Shown piece by piece: positions 24,367 to 33,161 of a stretch of 64,000 bases of DNA. Location of the stretch: positions 36,006-100,005 of the forward strand of contig JAGXKT010000009.1 of NCBI GenBank assembly GCA_018335035.1. Reading direction: 5' to 3'. The DNA comes from Phycisphaerae bacterium. GTDB lineage: Bacteria; Planctomycetota; Phycisphaerae; SM23-33. Numbering within the stretch: position 1 is the first letter of the stretch; every line of letters starts with the position of its first letter. A program made the position numbers and the translations under genes. The notes under the pieces were generated by a model that was not told the DNA's origin, made no database searches, and worked only from the letters and a program-made list of their open reading frames with translations.

Positions 24367-25761
24367 CTACTCGCGTTTGGTCCGTTCGTACGCGGCCTTT
24401 GCCTGTTCGTACTGGCGGTAGGCCTCGCGTCCGGCCGGCGTGTTGGCCTTGCCCTCGGCCGAGAGCTTCGTGAACCGATTATACGCGGCGATGTATGCCT
24501 GGTAAGCCGTCTGGACGTCCCCGGTGGGCACCTGCGCGCGCCGCTGGCGGACCACGACGCGGCGTAAGGCGTGTTCAGCATCCTCGCTGCCGGTGAAGGT
24601 CAGGTGCCCCGTCCCGCCAAGTCGCCCGTGCACCTGTGCCGTCAGAATGACCTTACCGTCGCACCGGGCCGTGAGTGTCGCCCCGCGGCGCTCGATTTCG
24701 TATCGATGCCACGTGTTGTCGTCGAAGACTTCCCCCTCGCGCCGCTTGACAGGCCGGGGGGGCTTGCCGGCCAGCAGGGCTGATTCCTCGTTCTCGTCGG
24801 CGCCCAAGGCCGCTCCGTAACCGCGCCCGGCCGCATTCGTCCAGGTCACCACCAACCCGTCCTCGTCGCACTTGGCCTCATAGATGATGGCTACGTCTTC
24901 CATGGGAATCGCCCGTCTCAGGCGGATGCGATGGTCATCGTCGTCGAATTCCCAACGCAACTGACCGTCGTCCCAATCGACATCCTCAGCGCGAACGTCC
25001 CAGGCGTCTGTCTTGCGCGCGAAATCGTCAAAGAAAACGCTGACGGGCTTCGCAGGCGGCTCAAGGAGCTCAGGGGGCGTGACCACGACGTCCGCTTCAG
25101 TGCCCGCGGCTTCGCCACCGTCGGTCGGGGCATCTGCCGTATCCGCCGTCGTCGTCGCCTCGTCTACGGCGTCGGCGGCCGCTTCGCCGTCAGACGCGTC
25201 GGTCGCATCCGCGCCGGTGCCGGTGGCGACATCAGCGGGCGGCTCGTCGCTGCCGGCCGGGAGCGGCTCGGGCGCTTCAGCCGCCAGTTCCTGGGCTTTC
25301 GCGTCGAGCAGGGCGATCCGACGCGCCATCTCAAGCTGCGCCGGCGTGGTGACCTTGATGATGCGCCAACCGGTCTCATGCCGGCCGACGACCAGCGCGT
25401 AGTCCTGCGTTTGCTTGAAATGGTCGCTGCCGTCGGCGTTGGCGATGGTGGCCGTGACGCGCGTGAAGACCACGCCGCCGGCGCCGGAATCGTCCAGTTG
25501 CACCTCGACGATATCCACCGACCCGATCGTCACGTCGGTCGCCTTGAAGACAGTCGCGTAGCTCAGCAGCGTCCGGCGGGCGTGGTCCTCGTCGGGCAGG
25601 TACAGCAATTCGCCGAGGGCCTCAAGGTCCTCGGCGTGGATGGCGCTGTAGTACTGACCGATCAGCGATTCCAGCTCGCCCGGCGTTTGCGGGGCGGCGG
25701 GGGCCGCCGCCAGCGTCGCCGAGACAAGGCCCGAGAACACACAAAATCGCAAAACGGACAT
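24367..25761 (-). CDS. Secreted protein: NTF2-like region, acidic linker and jelly-roll domain
   Basis: A 464-residue exported protein. Signal peptide at 1-20, then a region like SnoaL/NTF2 (about 27-145: LIGQYYSAIHAEDLEALGELL...ARVTATIA), a low-complexity Ala/Asp/Thr/Glu linker (about 160-235), and a concanavalin-like sandwich (about 240-405: FFDDFARKTDAWDVR, WHRYEIERRGATLTARCDGK, HLTFTGSED). A Tyr/Ala-rich helical tail ends it. The jelly-roll part resembles carbohydrate-binding or DUF1080-like domains. It begins one base after the stop of the preceding secreted-protein gene, a sign of translational coupling. Function unknown. Confidence 0.7.
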   Translation of the reverse strand: MSVLRFCVFSGLVSATLAAAPAAPQTPGELESLIGQYYSAIHAEDLEALGELLYLPDEDHARRTLLSYATVFKATDVTIGSVDIVEVQLDDSGAGGVVFTRVTATIANADGSDHFKQTQDYALVVGRHETGWRIIKVTTPAQLEMARRIALLDAKAQELAAEAPEPLPAGSDEPPADVATGTGADATDASDGEAAADAVDEATTTADTADAPTDGGEAAGTEADVVVTPPELLEPPAKPVSVFFDDFARKTDAWDVRAEDVDWDDGQLRWEFDDDDHRIRLRRAIPMEDVAIIYEAKCDEDGLVVTWTNAAGRGYGAALGADENEESALLAGKPPRPVKRREGEVFDDNTWHRYEIERRGATLTARCDGKVILTAQVHGRLGGTGHLTFTGSEDAEHALRRVVVRQRRAQVPTGDVQTAYQAYIAAYNRFTKLSAEGKANTPAGREAYRQYEQAKAAYERTKRE

Positions 25762-25762
25762 G

Positions 25763-28414
25763 TTACGGCTCCTTCTTCCAGACGCCGACGGCCACGCTAC
25801 GAACGCTGACCGTCCGGTGACCTTCGGAATCCGTGATGTAGGCGATGACGGGCACCAGCAGCGTGTCTTTCTGGGCGTTGACGACGGCCTCGAACTGCCG
25901 GTGCAGCTTCAGCATGAACTTGGCGTTCTCGTACGTGACCTTGAGCACCTCCAGCGGCACGGTGGAGGAGGTTGCCTTATTCGCCCAGCCGGCCAGCTTA
26001 TTGAGCCGGCTGCTGCCGAGCGTCTTGCGACCCCATCTGCCTGCGACGCGGGACACGCCGCTCGGAGCGTTGATCGCGCCCGGCTGCCAGTCGGAGACGC
26101 GCTGCGAAAGCGACACCACGCCGACGACGTTGTCGTAAACGTTAACGACATTGGCCTCGACATCCGCCCCCGTAACGGTCTTCTGCTTGGCCAGCTTGCC
26201 GAGCTGGAACTTCGCGTCGGCCGCCTTGTCGTAGGCCTCCACGGCGCCCCAGGCGCTTTTTGCGCCGCTGAGGACTTTCTGCGCCTGCTCGACCCGCCCG
26301 TCGAGGAACGACTGCACCACCTCCGGCGGGCAGTCCACGTTGCCCTTGTAGACCTTGTCGAGATGCGCGTGACCGGCGAGGATCGACGTCTGCTTCAACG
26401 CCGCGGAACCGGCCTTGTCCACCAGAAGCTTGCCCGCCAACTGGAGGTTGAACATGCCGAACTCTTTCCACAAGTCGCCGGGTTGCTTGTTCAGGTCCAT
26501 GCCCCATTTCGGCGGCTCGTAGAAAAACACCAGACGCTTGCCCTTCAGGTCCGTCAGCAGCGTACGGCGGTAGATCACGTCGTTGCGCGGAATCTTCATC
26601 CGCCCGGCGAGCTTGATCTCCACGCGAAACGTGTCGCTGTCGGGATCGATGATCTCCAGTTGCGAGCCGGGCTTGGGCTGCCAGTTGCCGGCCGTGACGT
26701 TGATCAGCGTGAACCGCTTTATGCGCGGCCAGGGTGTGGTCAGCGTGTAGGCCGTGCGGCAGGTCTGGTCCGTGGTCAGGTCGCGAACGACGAGCGACCC
26801 GTGAACGGGGAAGTACAGCGCGTGCTGACGCTCGCGCATGACGCCCAGTTTCTTCCCGAGCGGGCCCGGTGCCGGAAAGCTCAGCGTCGCCGTTCCGTCG
26901 GCACCGGTGGTCACCTCGTGGTTGAACCGCGTGATCGGTCCGTGAGCGATGTAGTCGACCTCTCGGCCGTCCTTGGTCCAGCGCGGCGGCAGCGAGATGC
27001 GTATCTTCCGACCTGCCAGCGGCTCACCGTCGGCCGTGACGTGCAACGTGGCCTGCTGCATCCGCGCGTTGGCGATCAGCGGCTTGGGTGAGGTCAGCCG
27101 GGCGTGGAGGCCCTTGAGCCGGCGCGGCAGCTCGAAGTCCGCGCGCACCGTCCACAGCCGCGCGCCGGCAGGTGTGGACACGGCCGCGGCGTCCAGCGCG
27201 ACACCGGCCGAATACCGCCCGGCAGCGCCGGTCGTGACCTGCGTGTCAAGTCCCATCAGTGAGACCGTCGCGCCGGCGACCGGCTCGCCGGCGTCGTCGC
27301 GCACCACGCCGTGGACGCGGACGCCCGACGGTGCGTAGTCATCCTGTGTGAAGGTACGGGTCTGACCGTTGCACCCCTCCGCCCAGGCGGCGACGCGCAA
27401 TTCGGTCGCCAGCTCATCTTCGGGGACGGGCAACTTGCCGCCGTGCAGCTTGGCCAACGTCGCCATGACCTGCTTGTGTTCGGGGAGCTTCTCGCGCCAC
27501 GTGACCGTGTTCTCGTCCACCCACAGGTTGTGAGCGTTTCGAAACTGCACGTACACGACGCAATTGGCCACGCGGACGTAGTAGTGCTCGCCGAGCGATC
27601 CATGCATGTTGCCGAGATGAGCGGTGTTGAACACCTCAGTCACCTCGAAGTATCGCCGGTCGTCGTACCGATGCGGCGCGCCGCGCTTGGCGGCCTGCTT
27701 CTTCAACCGGGCCTCTTCCAGCAACAGGCGCTCGACGCGCTTGAAGCTTGTCGTTCGAAACTGCGGAAGATAGCCGCGATTGACGACGGTGTACGCGCCG
27801 CCTTTTCCGCCGGCCGTGCTGACACGCTCGAAGGCGAAGTTGCTACGGTCGAAGTCCTTGAGCTTCCGCTCGGTGGCTTTGCGGCGAAATTCGGTGATCT
27901 TGTCGACGTCGACCCACGTACGGGACGTCTTGCCGATTCGATGAGCGGCCTCGGCCATGAAGTCGCTGATAGCGTTGAGACTCTCGTTCAGCCGGTCCTG
28001 GTTCTCCTTGACGGCGTAGCCTGGTTCGATGTTCAACTCCCAGGCCTTCTTGGCCGCGGCAACGTCGTCGAACTGGTAGATGTGGATCAACATCCCCTCG
28101 TAGTCGTAGATGCTGTAAATGTCCTGGTTCTGATTGATCTTGAAGCACGTGCCCGGCGGCAGCGGCTGGTCCGGCGGCTCGTCCGGCGTCAGCATAATCG
28201 AGTAGATGAACCAGCTCGCCGCGCCGGTCTGGCCCCACTGGCCGAAAGAATACTTCTCGGCCGGGAGGTTCAGTTGCTTGTGGATCTGCTCGGCCGTGAT
28301 CGTGGTCTCGTCGGCGGCCCAGCCCGGCGGGGCGGTCAGCAGCAGGGCGATCGCGACCAGGGCGGCAAGGCCACCGGACGCGCGGCGTGTGCGGACATGA
28401 GGGGGCGTCGGCAT
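25763..28414 (-). CDS. Large secreted protein with carboxypeptidase-regulatory-like domain
   Basis: An 883-residue exported protein. GAAGGAG precedes the ATG at 28414; signal peptide to about residue 34 (LLLTAPPGWA). Residues 35-350 are a domain not recognised, with YSFGQWGQTG and IYSIYDYEGMLIHIYQF. At about 365-430 lies an Ig-like carboxypeptidase-regulatory domain (VHGVVRDDAGEPVAGATVSLMG), followed by more beta-rich segments and a helical C-terminus. It is probably periplasmic or on the cell surface. It shares its operon with the coupled secreted protein, then proC, archease and rtcB. No enzymatic motif is visible. Confidence 0.7.
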   Translation of the reverse strand: MPTPPHVRTRRASGGLAALVAIALLLTAPPGWAADETTITAEQIHKQLNLPAEKYSFGQWGQTGAASWFIYSIMLTPDEPPDQPLPPGTCFKINQNQDIYSIYDYEGMLIHIYQFDDVAAAKKAWELNIEPGYAVKENQDRLNESLNAISDFMAEAAHRIGKTSRTWVDVDKITEFRRKATERKLKDFDRSNFAFERVSTAGGKGGAYTVVNRGYLPQFRTTSFKRVERLLLEEARLKKQAAKRGAPHRYDDRRYFEVTEVFNTAHLGNMHGSLGEHYYVRVANCVVYVQFRNAHNLWVDENTVTWREKLPEHKQVMATLAKLHGGKLPVPEDELATELRVAAWAEGCNGQTRTFTQDDYAPSGVRVHGVVRDDAGEPVAGATVSLMGLDTQVTTGAAGRYSAGVALDAAAVSTPAGARLWTVRADFELPRRLKGLHARLTSPKPLIANARMQQATLHVTADGEPLAGRKIRISLPPRWTKDGREVDYIAHGPITRFNHEVTTGADGTATLSFPAPGPLGKKLGVMRERQHALYFPVHGSLVVRDLTTDQTCRTAYTLTTPWPRIKRFTLINVTAGNWQPKPGSQLEIIDPDSDTFRVEIKLAGRMKIPRNDVIYRRTLLTDLKGKRLVFFYEPPKWGMDLNKQPGDLWKEFGMFNLQLAGKLLVDKAGSAALKQTSILAGHAHLDKVYKGNVDCPPEVVQSFLDGRVEQAQKVLSGAKSAWGAVEAYDKAADAKFQLGKLAKQKTVTGADVEANVVNVYDNVVGVVSLSQRVSDWQPGAINAPSGVSRVAGRWGRKTLGSSRLNKLAGWANKATSSTVPLEVLKVTYENAKFMLKLHRQFEAVVNAQKDTLLVPVIAYITDSEGHRTVSVRSVAVGVWKKEP

Positions 28415-28464
28415 GTGCAGGCTCCTTCGAACAGGTCACCGGGATGTGCCATCACACTGCGTGT

Positions 28465-28493
28465 ATCATGCCGCGCCGGGCCCGCGGCGTAAA
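28465..28493 (-). promoter_or_regulatory. Possible promoter of the secreted protein-proC-archease-rtcB run
   Basis: Minus strand TTTACG (28493-28488), 17 bases, CATGAT (28470-28465). Both boxes match four of six consensus bases. It is the only candidate found in the 109-base gap. Confidence 0.35.
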
Positions 28494-28523
28494 GTCGCTG
28501 TCGCGGCGGGGACCTGGGCGTGG

Positions 28524-29531
28524 TTACTCCCGCGTCGCGGTCCTGCCGAAACTGTGCAGGGCCTTGACGTAGTTGGCCCGCTCGAACGCGGCCGGCTCGG
28601 CGCAATTCTCCTGGTTCAGCACGCCGCGCATCTCACGGACGGATTCGTAGCCCGTGTGCTCCATAATCCGCAGCAGCCCTCCGCGAATCGCCGAAATCCT
28701 GCCGATGCCTTCGTTCAGCAGCACGGAGCACATCATCGCCACGTCGGCGCCGGCGAGAATGGCCTTGGCGGCGTCCTCCGCAGTGTGAACGCCGGTGGTG
28801 CAGGCCAGCGACGCCTCGATGCGTCCGGAGAGAATGGCGATCCATCGCAACGGAAGGCGCAGATCTTCGGATCGACTCAGCGTGACTGTCGGGGCGACCT
28901 GCAGGTCGTCGATGTCCAGGTCGGGCTGATAGAAGCGATTGAACAGCACCAGCCCGTCCGCGCCGGCGTCTGCCAGACGCCCGGCGAAATGCCCCAATGA
29001 CGAGAAGTAGGGCGACAGCTTCATGGCGACAGGGACCGTCACACGCGAGCGGACCCGCTTGAGAATATCGAGGTAGACCTGTTCGACCTGCGCTGCGGTC
29101 ACGTTCGTCAGGGCGGGAATGTAGTAGACGTTCAACTCGATCGCGTCGGCGCCCGCTTCGGCCATCTGCTCTGCGTAGTTCGCCCAGCCCCGATCCGAAA
29201 CACCGTTGAGCGAGGCGATGATGGGAATGTCGACGGCCTGCTTCGCCCGGCGAATATGTTCGAGGTATTCCTCCGGGCCCAAGTGGAACTGCTGTGGCTG
29301 CGGGAAGTAGCTCAGCGACTCCGCGAAACGCTCCGCGCCGTATTGCAGGTAGTGTTCCAGTTCGTGGGCCTCATGCTCGATCTGCTCCTCGAACAGCGAC
29401 CAGAGCACCACGGCGCCGGCTCCGGCGTCGGCCATCTTGAGAATGTTGTCCAGATCGCGGCTCAGCGGGGACGCGGACGGCACGAGCGGGCTGGGAAGCT
29501 CCAGGTTCATGTAAGTCGTCGTCAGGTCCAT
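28524..29531 (-). CDS. Dihydroorotate dehydrogenase-like flavoprotein
   Basis: A 335-residue TIM-barrel protein of the dihydroorotate/dihydropyrimidine dehydrogenase superfamily. It opens with MDLTTTYMNLELPSPLVPSA and contains IIASLNGVS, AIELNVYYIP, VAMKLSPYF, DGLVLFNRFYQPD and a C-terminal FMN phosphate region (TGVHTAEDAAKAILAGADV). It belongs to the stand-alone group annotated only as dihydroorotate dehydrogenase-like; no pyrimidine genes are beside it, so the true substrate is open. The start at 29531 follows AAAGGA. A -10-like TACAAT is at 29564-29569 without a clear -35. Confidence 0.85.
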   Translation of the reverse strand: MDLTTTYMNLELPSPLVPSASPLSRDLDNILKMADAGAGAVVLWSLFEEQIEHEAHELEHYLQYGAERFAESLSYFPQPQQFHLGPEEYLEHIRRAKQAVDIPIIASLNGVSDRGWANYAEQMAEAGADAIELNVYYIPALTNVTAAQVEQVYLDILKRVRSRVTVPVAMKLSPYFSSLGHFAGRLADAGADGLVLFNRFYQPDLDIDDLQVAPTVTLSRSEDLRLPLRWIAILSGRIEASLACTTGVHTAEDAAKAILAGADVAMMCSVLLNEGIGRISAIRGGLLRIMEHTGYESVREMRGVLNQENCAEPAAFERANYVKALHSFGRTATRE

Positions 29532-29648
29532 CACGTGTCCTTTCCGGCTTCGAGTGCCATAGTATTGTAGGCGCAGGCCGTGCGTTTCGCGACGATCCGC
29601 CGTGGCGCGGGAAAGCGACCCGGGCTTGAAAACGAACGCCGGGGCGGC

Positions 29649-29673
29649 AACAATGCGCTGCGGGCGCATTGTT
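29649..29673. repeat. Perfect inverted repeat upstream of the zinc-ribbon gene
   Basis: AACAATGCGC (29649-29658) and GCGCATTGTT (29664-29673) are perfect complements around a five-base spacer. The element ends 22 bases before the ATG at 29696, so it could be an operator or an RNA hairpin near the ribosome binding site. Confidence 0.5.
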
Positions 29674-29695
29674 TGGGACCAGAGCAGGAGACGAG

Positions 29696-30667
29696 ATGTC
29701 CATTCGCGTGCGCTGCACAGAGTGCCGCAAAAGAATCTCGGTGGACGACGCCTTTTCCGGCGCGATGTGCCGCTGCCCCTACTGCACAGCCGTTGTCAAA
29801 GTGCCGGGCCGACCGCGAGGGAGAAGACGGCGGCCGGCTGCACCGGGCGAGCGCCCGGAGATGCCCGAAGCGCCGCAGGGGGGGCAAGGGCAGGCGCACG
29901 CCGTGGTCACGGCCCGCCCGGTGCGCGTCCAAGGCATCGTGGCGCTGGTGCTTCTGGGCCTTGTGCTCGTGATGGCGGCTGTGGGCGCGATCCTGCTGGT
30001 GGCCTATGGTCCGGAGCTTCTCCGCCCCCGTGAAACGCCGCGACCGGCCACGATGCCACAGCGGCGGCCGGGGCGGAGGCCGCCGGCTGAGCCGGAAACC
30101 GACCCGACGGGCGACGCGGCGACGCAAACGGCTGACGCCGACGCGGAGTCGCCGCTACCGGACGACGGCGATGAGTTGAGCGGTCCGCGCGTCATGACGA
30201 TGTCTGTCGTGCCGCCGGTGGCGTACTGCGTGGGGATCGGAAACGAATGGTTACTGGACGGCGCACGCGCAGAGATTTATGCGTCCATCGAGGCCCTGCC
30301 AGCCGACGCTCGCATGGCCGTGTACGTCAGCACATACGAGGGTGATGTGGCCGAAATGGCGGGCGGGTATCGCCCGGCCGATGCCCAAGCGATGGACGCG
30401 GCGAGGGACGTGCTCGATCAGCGCAGCGGCAGCGGTGCGCTGGCCGACGCCATCGTCCGCGCGGCTGGCGGCTCGCCCGCGCCGAAGACCATCGTCGTCT
30501 TCGCGGCCGCGCCTGTTGCAGACGACGACATCGCCCGGGCTCGTAAGGCGGCCGAGGCGGCCGGCGCCGAAATCATCGTGGCGATCATGAGCCCGGCCGC
30601 GGCCGACAATCTGAAGAAACTCGCGACGGACGGAAGATCTGATATACGTCAATCCAGCGGATTTTGA
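29696..30667 (+). CDS. Zinc-ribbon single-pass membrane protein with a C-terminal alpha/beta domain
   Basis: A 323-residue protein. A zinc ribbon lies at the N-terminus (CTEC at 7-10, CRCPYC at 25-30), then a basic linker, one membrane helix (about 78-103: IVALVLLGLVLVMAAVGAILL), a Pro/Ala/Asp-rich linker, and a domain from about 165 to the end with Rossmann-like strands (AYCVGIGNEWLL, RMAVYVSTY, TIVVFAAAP, EIIVAIMSP). That last domain resembles a von Willebrand A-type fold, but the MIDAS pattern DxSxS is absent. AGGAG precedes the ATG. Zinc-ribbon plus membrane helix is a frequent planctomycete design of unknown function. The methyltransferase gene follows after 14 bases. Confidence 0.65.
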   Translation: MSIRVRCTECRKRISVDDAFSGAMCRCPYCTAVVKVPGRPRGRRRRPAAPGERPEMPEAPQGGQGQAHAVVTARPVRVQGIVALVLLGLVLVMAAVGAILLVAYGPELLRPRETPRPATMPQRRPGRRPPAEPETDPTGDAATQTADADAESPLPDDGDELSGPRVMTMSVVPPVAYCVGIGNEWLLDGARAEIYASIEALPADARMAVYVSTYEGDVAEMAGGYRPADAQAMDAARDVLDQRSGSGALADAIVRAAGGSPAPKTIVVFAAAPVADDDIARARKAAEAAGAEIIVAIMSPAAADNLKKLATDGRSDIRQSSGF

Positions 30668-30681
30668 CCGGGAGCCATAGC

Positions 30682-31464
30682 ATGATTGTTATCGGAGAAA
30701 AGATCAACGCAACGCGCAAGCAGATCGCCGCGGCCCTTGAAAATCGGGACGAGGCGTTAATCATCCAGACGGCGGTCGAACAGGCCCAGGCGGGCGCCCA
30801 CTACCTGGATGTCAACGGCGGGAACCCGCGTGAAGGCCAAGAGGTCGAGAACATCGCGTGGCTGATGGAGTTGGTTCAGGACAACACGGAGCTTCCCGTG
30901 GCGGTGGATACGGCAGACGTAGACGCGGCGCGGAAGGGGTTATCGCTGGCGCGGGCCAAGCCGATCCTCAACAGCATCTCACTGGAACACGAGCGCCTGG
31001 AGGGCTTCATGCCGCTGCTGGATGAGTTCGACTGCAAGGTCATCGCTCTGCTGATGGACGATAGCGGCACGCCCAGCGGCGTCGACGACCGGCTCGAACG
31101 GGCGGAAAAGCTCATCGAGACGCTCGCCGCTTCCGGGCGGGCATTGGACGACGTCATCGTCGACCCGTGCTTCCTGCCGGTGTCGACCGATACGGAAAGC
31201 GCCGGACGATGCCTGGAGGCGATTGCGGCGATTCGCCGCAAGTGGCCGGACGTGCACATTGGTGGCGGCGTCTCCAACATCAGCTTCGGCCTCCCGAAGC
31301 GGCGAACGGTGAACCTCGCCGCATTGGCCCAGGCGATCTACTGCGGCATGGACGCGCCGATCGCCGACCCCTGCACGCCCGATCTGATGCCGCTGGTTCT
31401 GGCGGCGGAAGCACTGGCCGGACGCGACGACTTCTGCATGAACTACGTTCAGGCCATGCGGTAG
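30682..31464 (+). CDS. Pterin-binding methyltransferase (methyltetrahydrofolate:corrinoid type)
   Basis: A 260-residue pterin-binding TIM barrel like the methyltransferase (AcsE/MetH folate domain) that moves the methyl of 5-methyltetrahydrofolate to a corrinoid protein. Motifs are IGEKINATRK, LDVNGGNP, VDTADVD, NSISLE, a conserved acidic/Asn site in VIVDPC, and GGVSNISFGLPKRRTVN, typical of this branch rather than of dihydropteroate synthase in folate synthesis. GGGAG precedes the ATG. No corrinoid protein or acetyl-CoA synthase gene is adjacent, so the acceptor is unknown. Confidence 0.85.
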   Translation: MIVIGEKINATRKQIAAALENRDEALIIQTAVEQAQAGAHYLDVNGGNPREGQEVENIAWLMELVQDNTELPVAVDTADVDAARKGLSLARAKPILNSISLEHERLEGFMPLLDEFDCKVIALLMDDSGTPSGVDDRLERAEKLIETLAASGRALDDVIVDPCFLPVSTDTESAGRCLEAIAAIRRKWPDVHIGGGVSNISFGLPKRRTVNLAALAQAIYCGMDAPIADPCTPDLMPLVLAAEALAGRDDFCMNYVQAMR

Positions 31465-31469
31465 GGCGG

Positions 31470-31498
31470 TTGTCCGGCGGCGCCGGCGGTGCTATGCT
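31470..31498 (+). promoter_or_regulatory. Promoter abutting yggS
   Basis: TTGTCC (31470-31475), 17 bases, TATGCT (31493-31498), six bases before the ATG at 31505. No Shine-Dalgarno site follows. Confidence 0.5.
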
Positions 31499-31504
31499 GC
31501 GGCC

Positions 31505-32230
31505 ATGGCGGTCACGACCAGACGGATCTCGGACAACCTGTCGCACATTCGCGACGACATCGCCGTGGCCTGCGAGAAGGCGCGGCGCGTTCCTGCGGAC
31601 GTGTCGATCGTCGCCGTGACGAAACAGGTGGACTTTGAAACCGTCCGCCACCTGCTGGATGCGGGCCTGAGCGAGTTTGGCGAGAACCGCGCCGCACAGC
31701 TCGCGCGCCGGGCCGAGGAGATGAACACCTACCTCGAGCGGCGCCGTACGCCGTTGCCGGCGCCCGTTCGGTGGCACATGATCGGCCACCTCCAGCGCAA
31801 CAAGATCAAGACGGTCCTGCCGACCGTCAGCGTGGTGCACTCGGTGGACTCGTTGCGTCTGGCCGAGGCGCTGAACAAACGCGCCGGGCACTGCGCTTGC
31901 ACCGTGGATGCATTCGTACAGGTCAACTGCTCCGAGGAGCCGCAGAAGCACGGGTGCGCCGTTGGGGCCGCGTCACACCTGGCCGAGATGATGGCGACGA
32001 TGCCGCATGTGCGTGTGGTCGGCCTGATGACCATGGCGCCGCTGACGGACGATGCCGAAGCGGCGCGCCCGAGCTTCGCGCGACTGCGCGAGATATTCGA
32101 AGATACGCGTCGCGAGGCCGCAGTGGGGGACCACTTCCGCCATCTCTCGATGGGCATGAGCCAGGATTACGCCGTTGCCGTCGAGGAAGGCGCCACGGTC
32201 CTGCGAATCGGCTCGGCGCTGTTCGCCTGA
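31505..32230 (+). CDS. yggS: PLP homeostasis protein YggS/PLPBP
   Basis: A 241-residue single-domain alanine-racemase-fold protein that binds pyridoxal phosphate and buffers its supply. The PLP Lys is in IVAVTKQVD; FGENRAAQL, WHMIGHLQRNK, VHSVDS, VQVN and the C-terminal LSMGMSQDY and RIGSALF follow in the normal order. The start lies 40 bases after the methyltransferase stop, with its own promoter ending six bases before the ATG. It converges on the DJ-1 gene after 142 bases in which nothing is seen. Confidence 0.93.
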   Translation: MAVTTRRISDNLSHIRDDIAVACEKARRVPADVSIVAVTKQVDFETVRHLLDAGLSEFGENRAAQLARRAEEMNTYLERRRTPLPAPVRWHMIGHLQRNKIKTVLPTVSVVHSVDSLRLAEALNKRAGHCACTVDAFVQVNCSEEPQKHGCAVGAASHLAEMMATMPHVRVVGLMTMAPLTDDAEAARPSFARLREIFEDTRREAAVGDHFRHLSMGMSQDYAVAVEEGATVLRIGSALFA

Positions 32231-32372
32231 GCACAAGCGCTGACCACGAGGCACGCGCTCAACGCAAGGCGCCGCATCCGCAAGGCCCGGACAGAACAAC
32301 CCAGCGCAATGCCCCGGGGCCGGGGAATGAATGCCTCGCGACAGCGCGCCCCGCACGGCGGCCGCAGCCGAT

Positions 32373-32894
32373 CTAGTGGCTGAGCTTCTCGATGATGGCG
32401 GCACAGAAGGCGGGCAGGTCGTCCGGCATGCGGGAGGTGATGATGTTGCCGTCGACCACGCACGGCTCGTCGACCCACTCGGCGCCGGCGTTGAGCATGT
32501 CGTGCTTGATCGCGGCGAAGCTCGTCGCTCGGCGACCGCGCAAGGCGTCCGTACAACAGAGCATCCAGCCGCCGTGGCAGATCGCGGCCAGGACGATCCC
32601 CGCATCCGCGCACTGTCGCACAAAGCCAATCATCGTCTCATCGCGCCGCATGAAGTCCGGGCACCAGCCGCCGGGGACGACCACCGCGTCGAAATCCGCG
32701 CCCGCCACGTCGCGCGCCGCCGCGTCAGACGGGCACGGGTACCCGAGTTTGGAGGGATACTGCTTTCCGGCGTCTGCGGCGACGCGGACGACCTCAGCGC
32801 CTTCCTCGCCGAGACGGTAGTAGGGGTACCACACTTCGAGTTCTTGATACTCCTCGGCCAGCATCAACGCCACTCTGGTGCCTTGCAGACGCAT
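32373..32894 (-). CDS. DJ-1/PfpI family protein
   Basis: A 173-residue flavodoxin-like protein of the DJ-1/PfpI superfamily. The nucleophile elbow is AAICHGGW (Cys near 105), with an acidic residue early (AEEYQELEVWYP) and the usual VVVPGGWCPD. PfpI-type members act as proteases, glyoxalases or deglycases, and activity cannot be assigned from sequence. GGAAAGGA precedes the ATG. TATAAT on the minus strand at 32939-32934 is a likely -10 box, though with a weak -35. Confidence 0.9.
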   Translation of the reverse strand: MRLQGTRVALMLAEEYQELEVWYPYYRLGEEGAEVVRVAADAGKQYPSKLGYPCPSDAAARDVAGADFDAVVVPGGWCPDFMRRDETMIGFVRQCADAGIVLAAICHGGWMLCCTDALRGRRATSFAAIKHDMLNAGAEWVDEPCVVDGNIITSRMPDDLPAFCAAIIEKLSH

Positions 32895-32975
32895 CGCGGG
32901 TCCTTTCCGTTCTTGGTGGCATGCTTCGTGGGAATTATACGGCCTGGTCGCCGGCGGTGCCCGAGCCCGCAGTGC

Positions 32976-33004
32976 AAAAGAAGGCCCACGCTTGGGCGTG
33001 GGCC
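32976..33004 (-). terminator. Rho-independent terminator of the tRNA-Ala gene
   Basis: Nine perfect pairs (32983-32991 with 32996-33004) with a four-base loop, followed on the minus strand by TTCTTTT. It starts four bases after the tRNA 3' end. Confidence 0.75.
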
Positions 33005-33008
33005 GAAC

Positions 33009-33081
33009 TGGAGCCGAGGGGATTCGAACCCCTGACCTGTTGATTGCGAACCAACCGCTCTCCCAACTGAGCTACGGCCCC
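33009..33081 (-). tRNA. tRNA-Ala, anticodon CGC
   Basis: A 73-base tRNA with all four arms: acceptor GGGGCCG/CGGCTCC, D arm GCTC...GAGC, anticodon stem GTTGG/TCAAC (one G-U) with loop TTCGCAA giving anticodon CGC, and T arm AGGGG-TTCGAAT-CCCCT. The third acceptor pair is G-U, the universal identity element for alanyl-tRNA synthetase, confirming Ala. The CCA end is not encoded (A73 is followed by GTT), so it is added by nucleotidyltransferase. The promoter is at 33096 and the terminator directly behind. Confidence 0.96.
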
Positions 33082-33095
33082 AGGAGTATGTCGCC

Positions 33096-33125
33096 AGTAT
33101 ACCGGAGTCGCAGCGGTCGTGTGAA
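33096..33125 (-). promoter_or_regulatory. Promoter of tRNA-Ala
   Basis: Minus strand TTCACA (33125-33120), 18 bases, TATACT (33101-33096), about 14 bases before the mature 5' end. Confidence 0.55.
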
Positions 33126-33161
33126 GCGCCAATGGGGCGTTTCGCAGCGCTCGGGCGTCAG

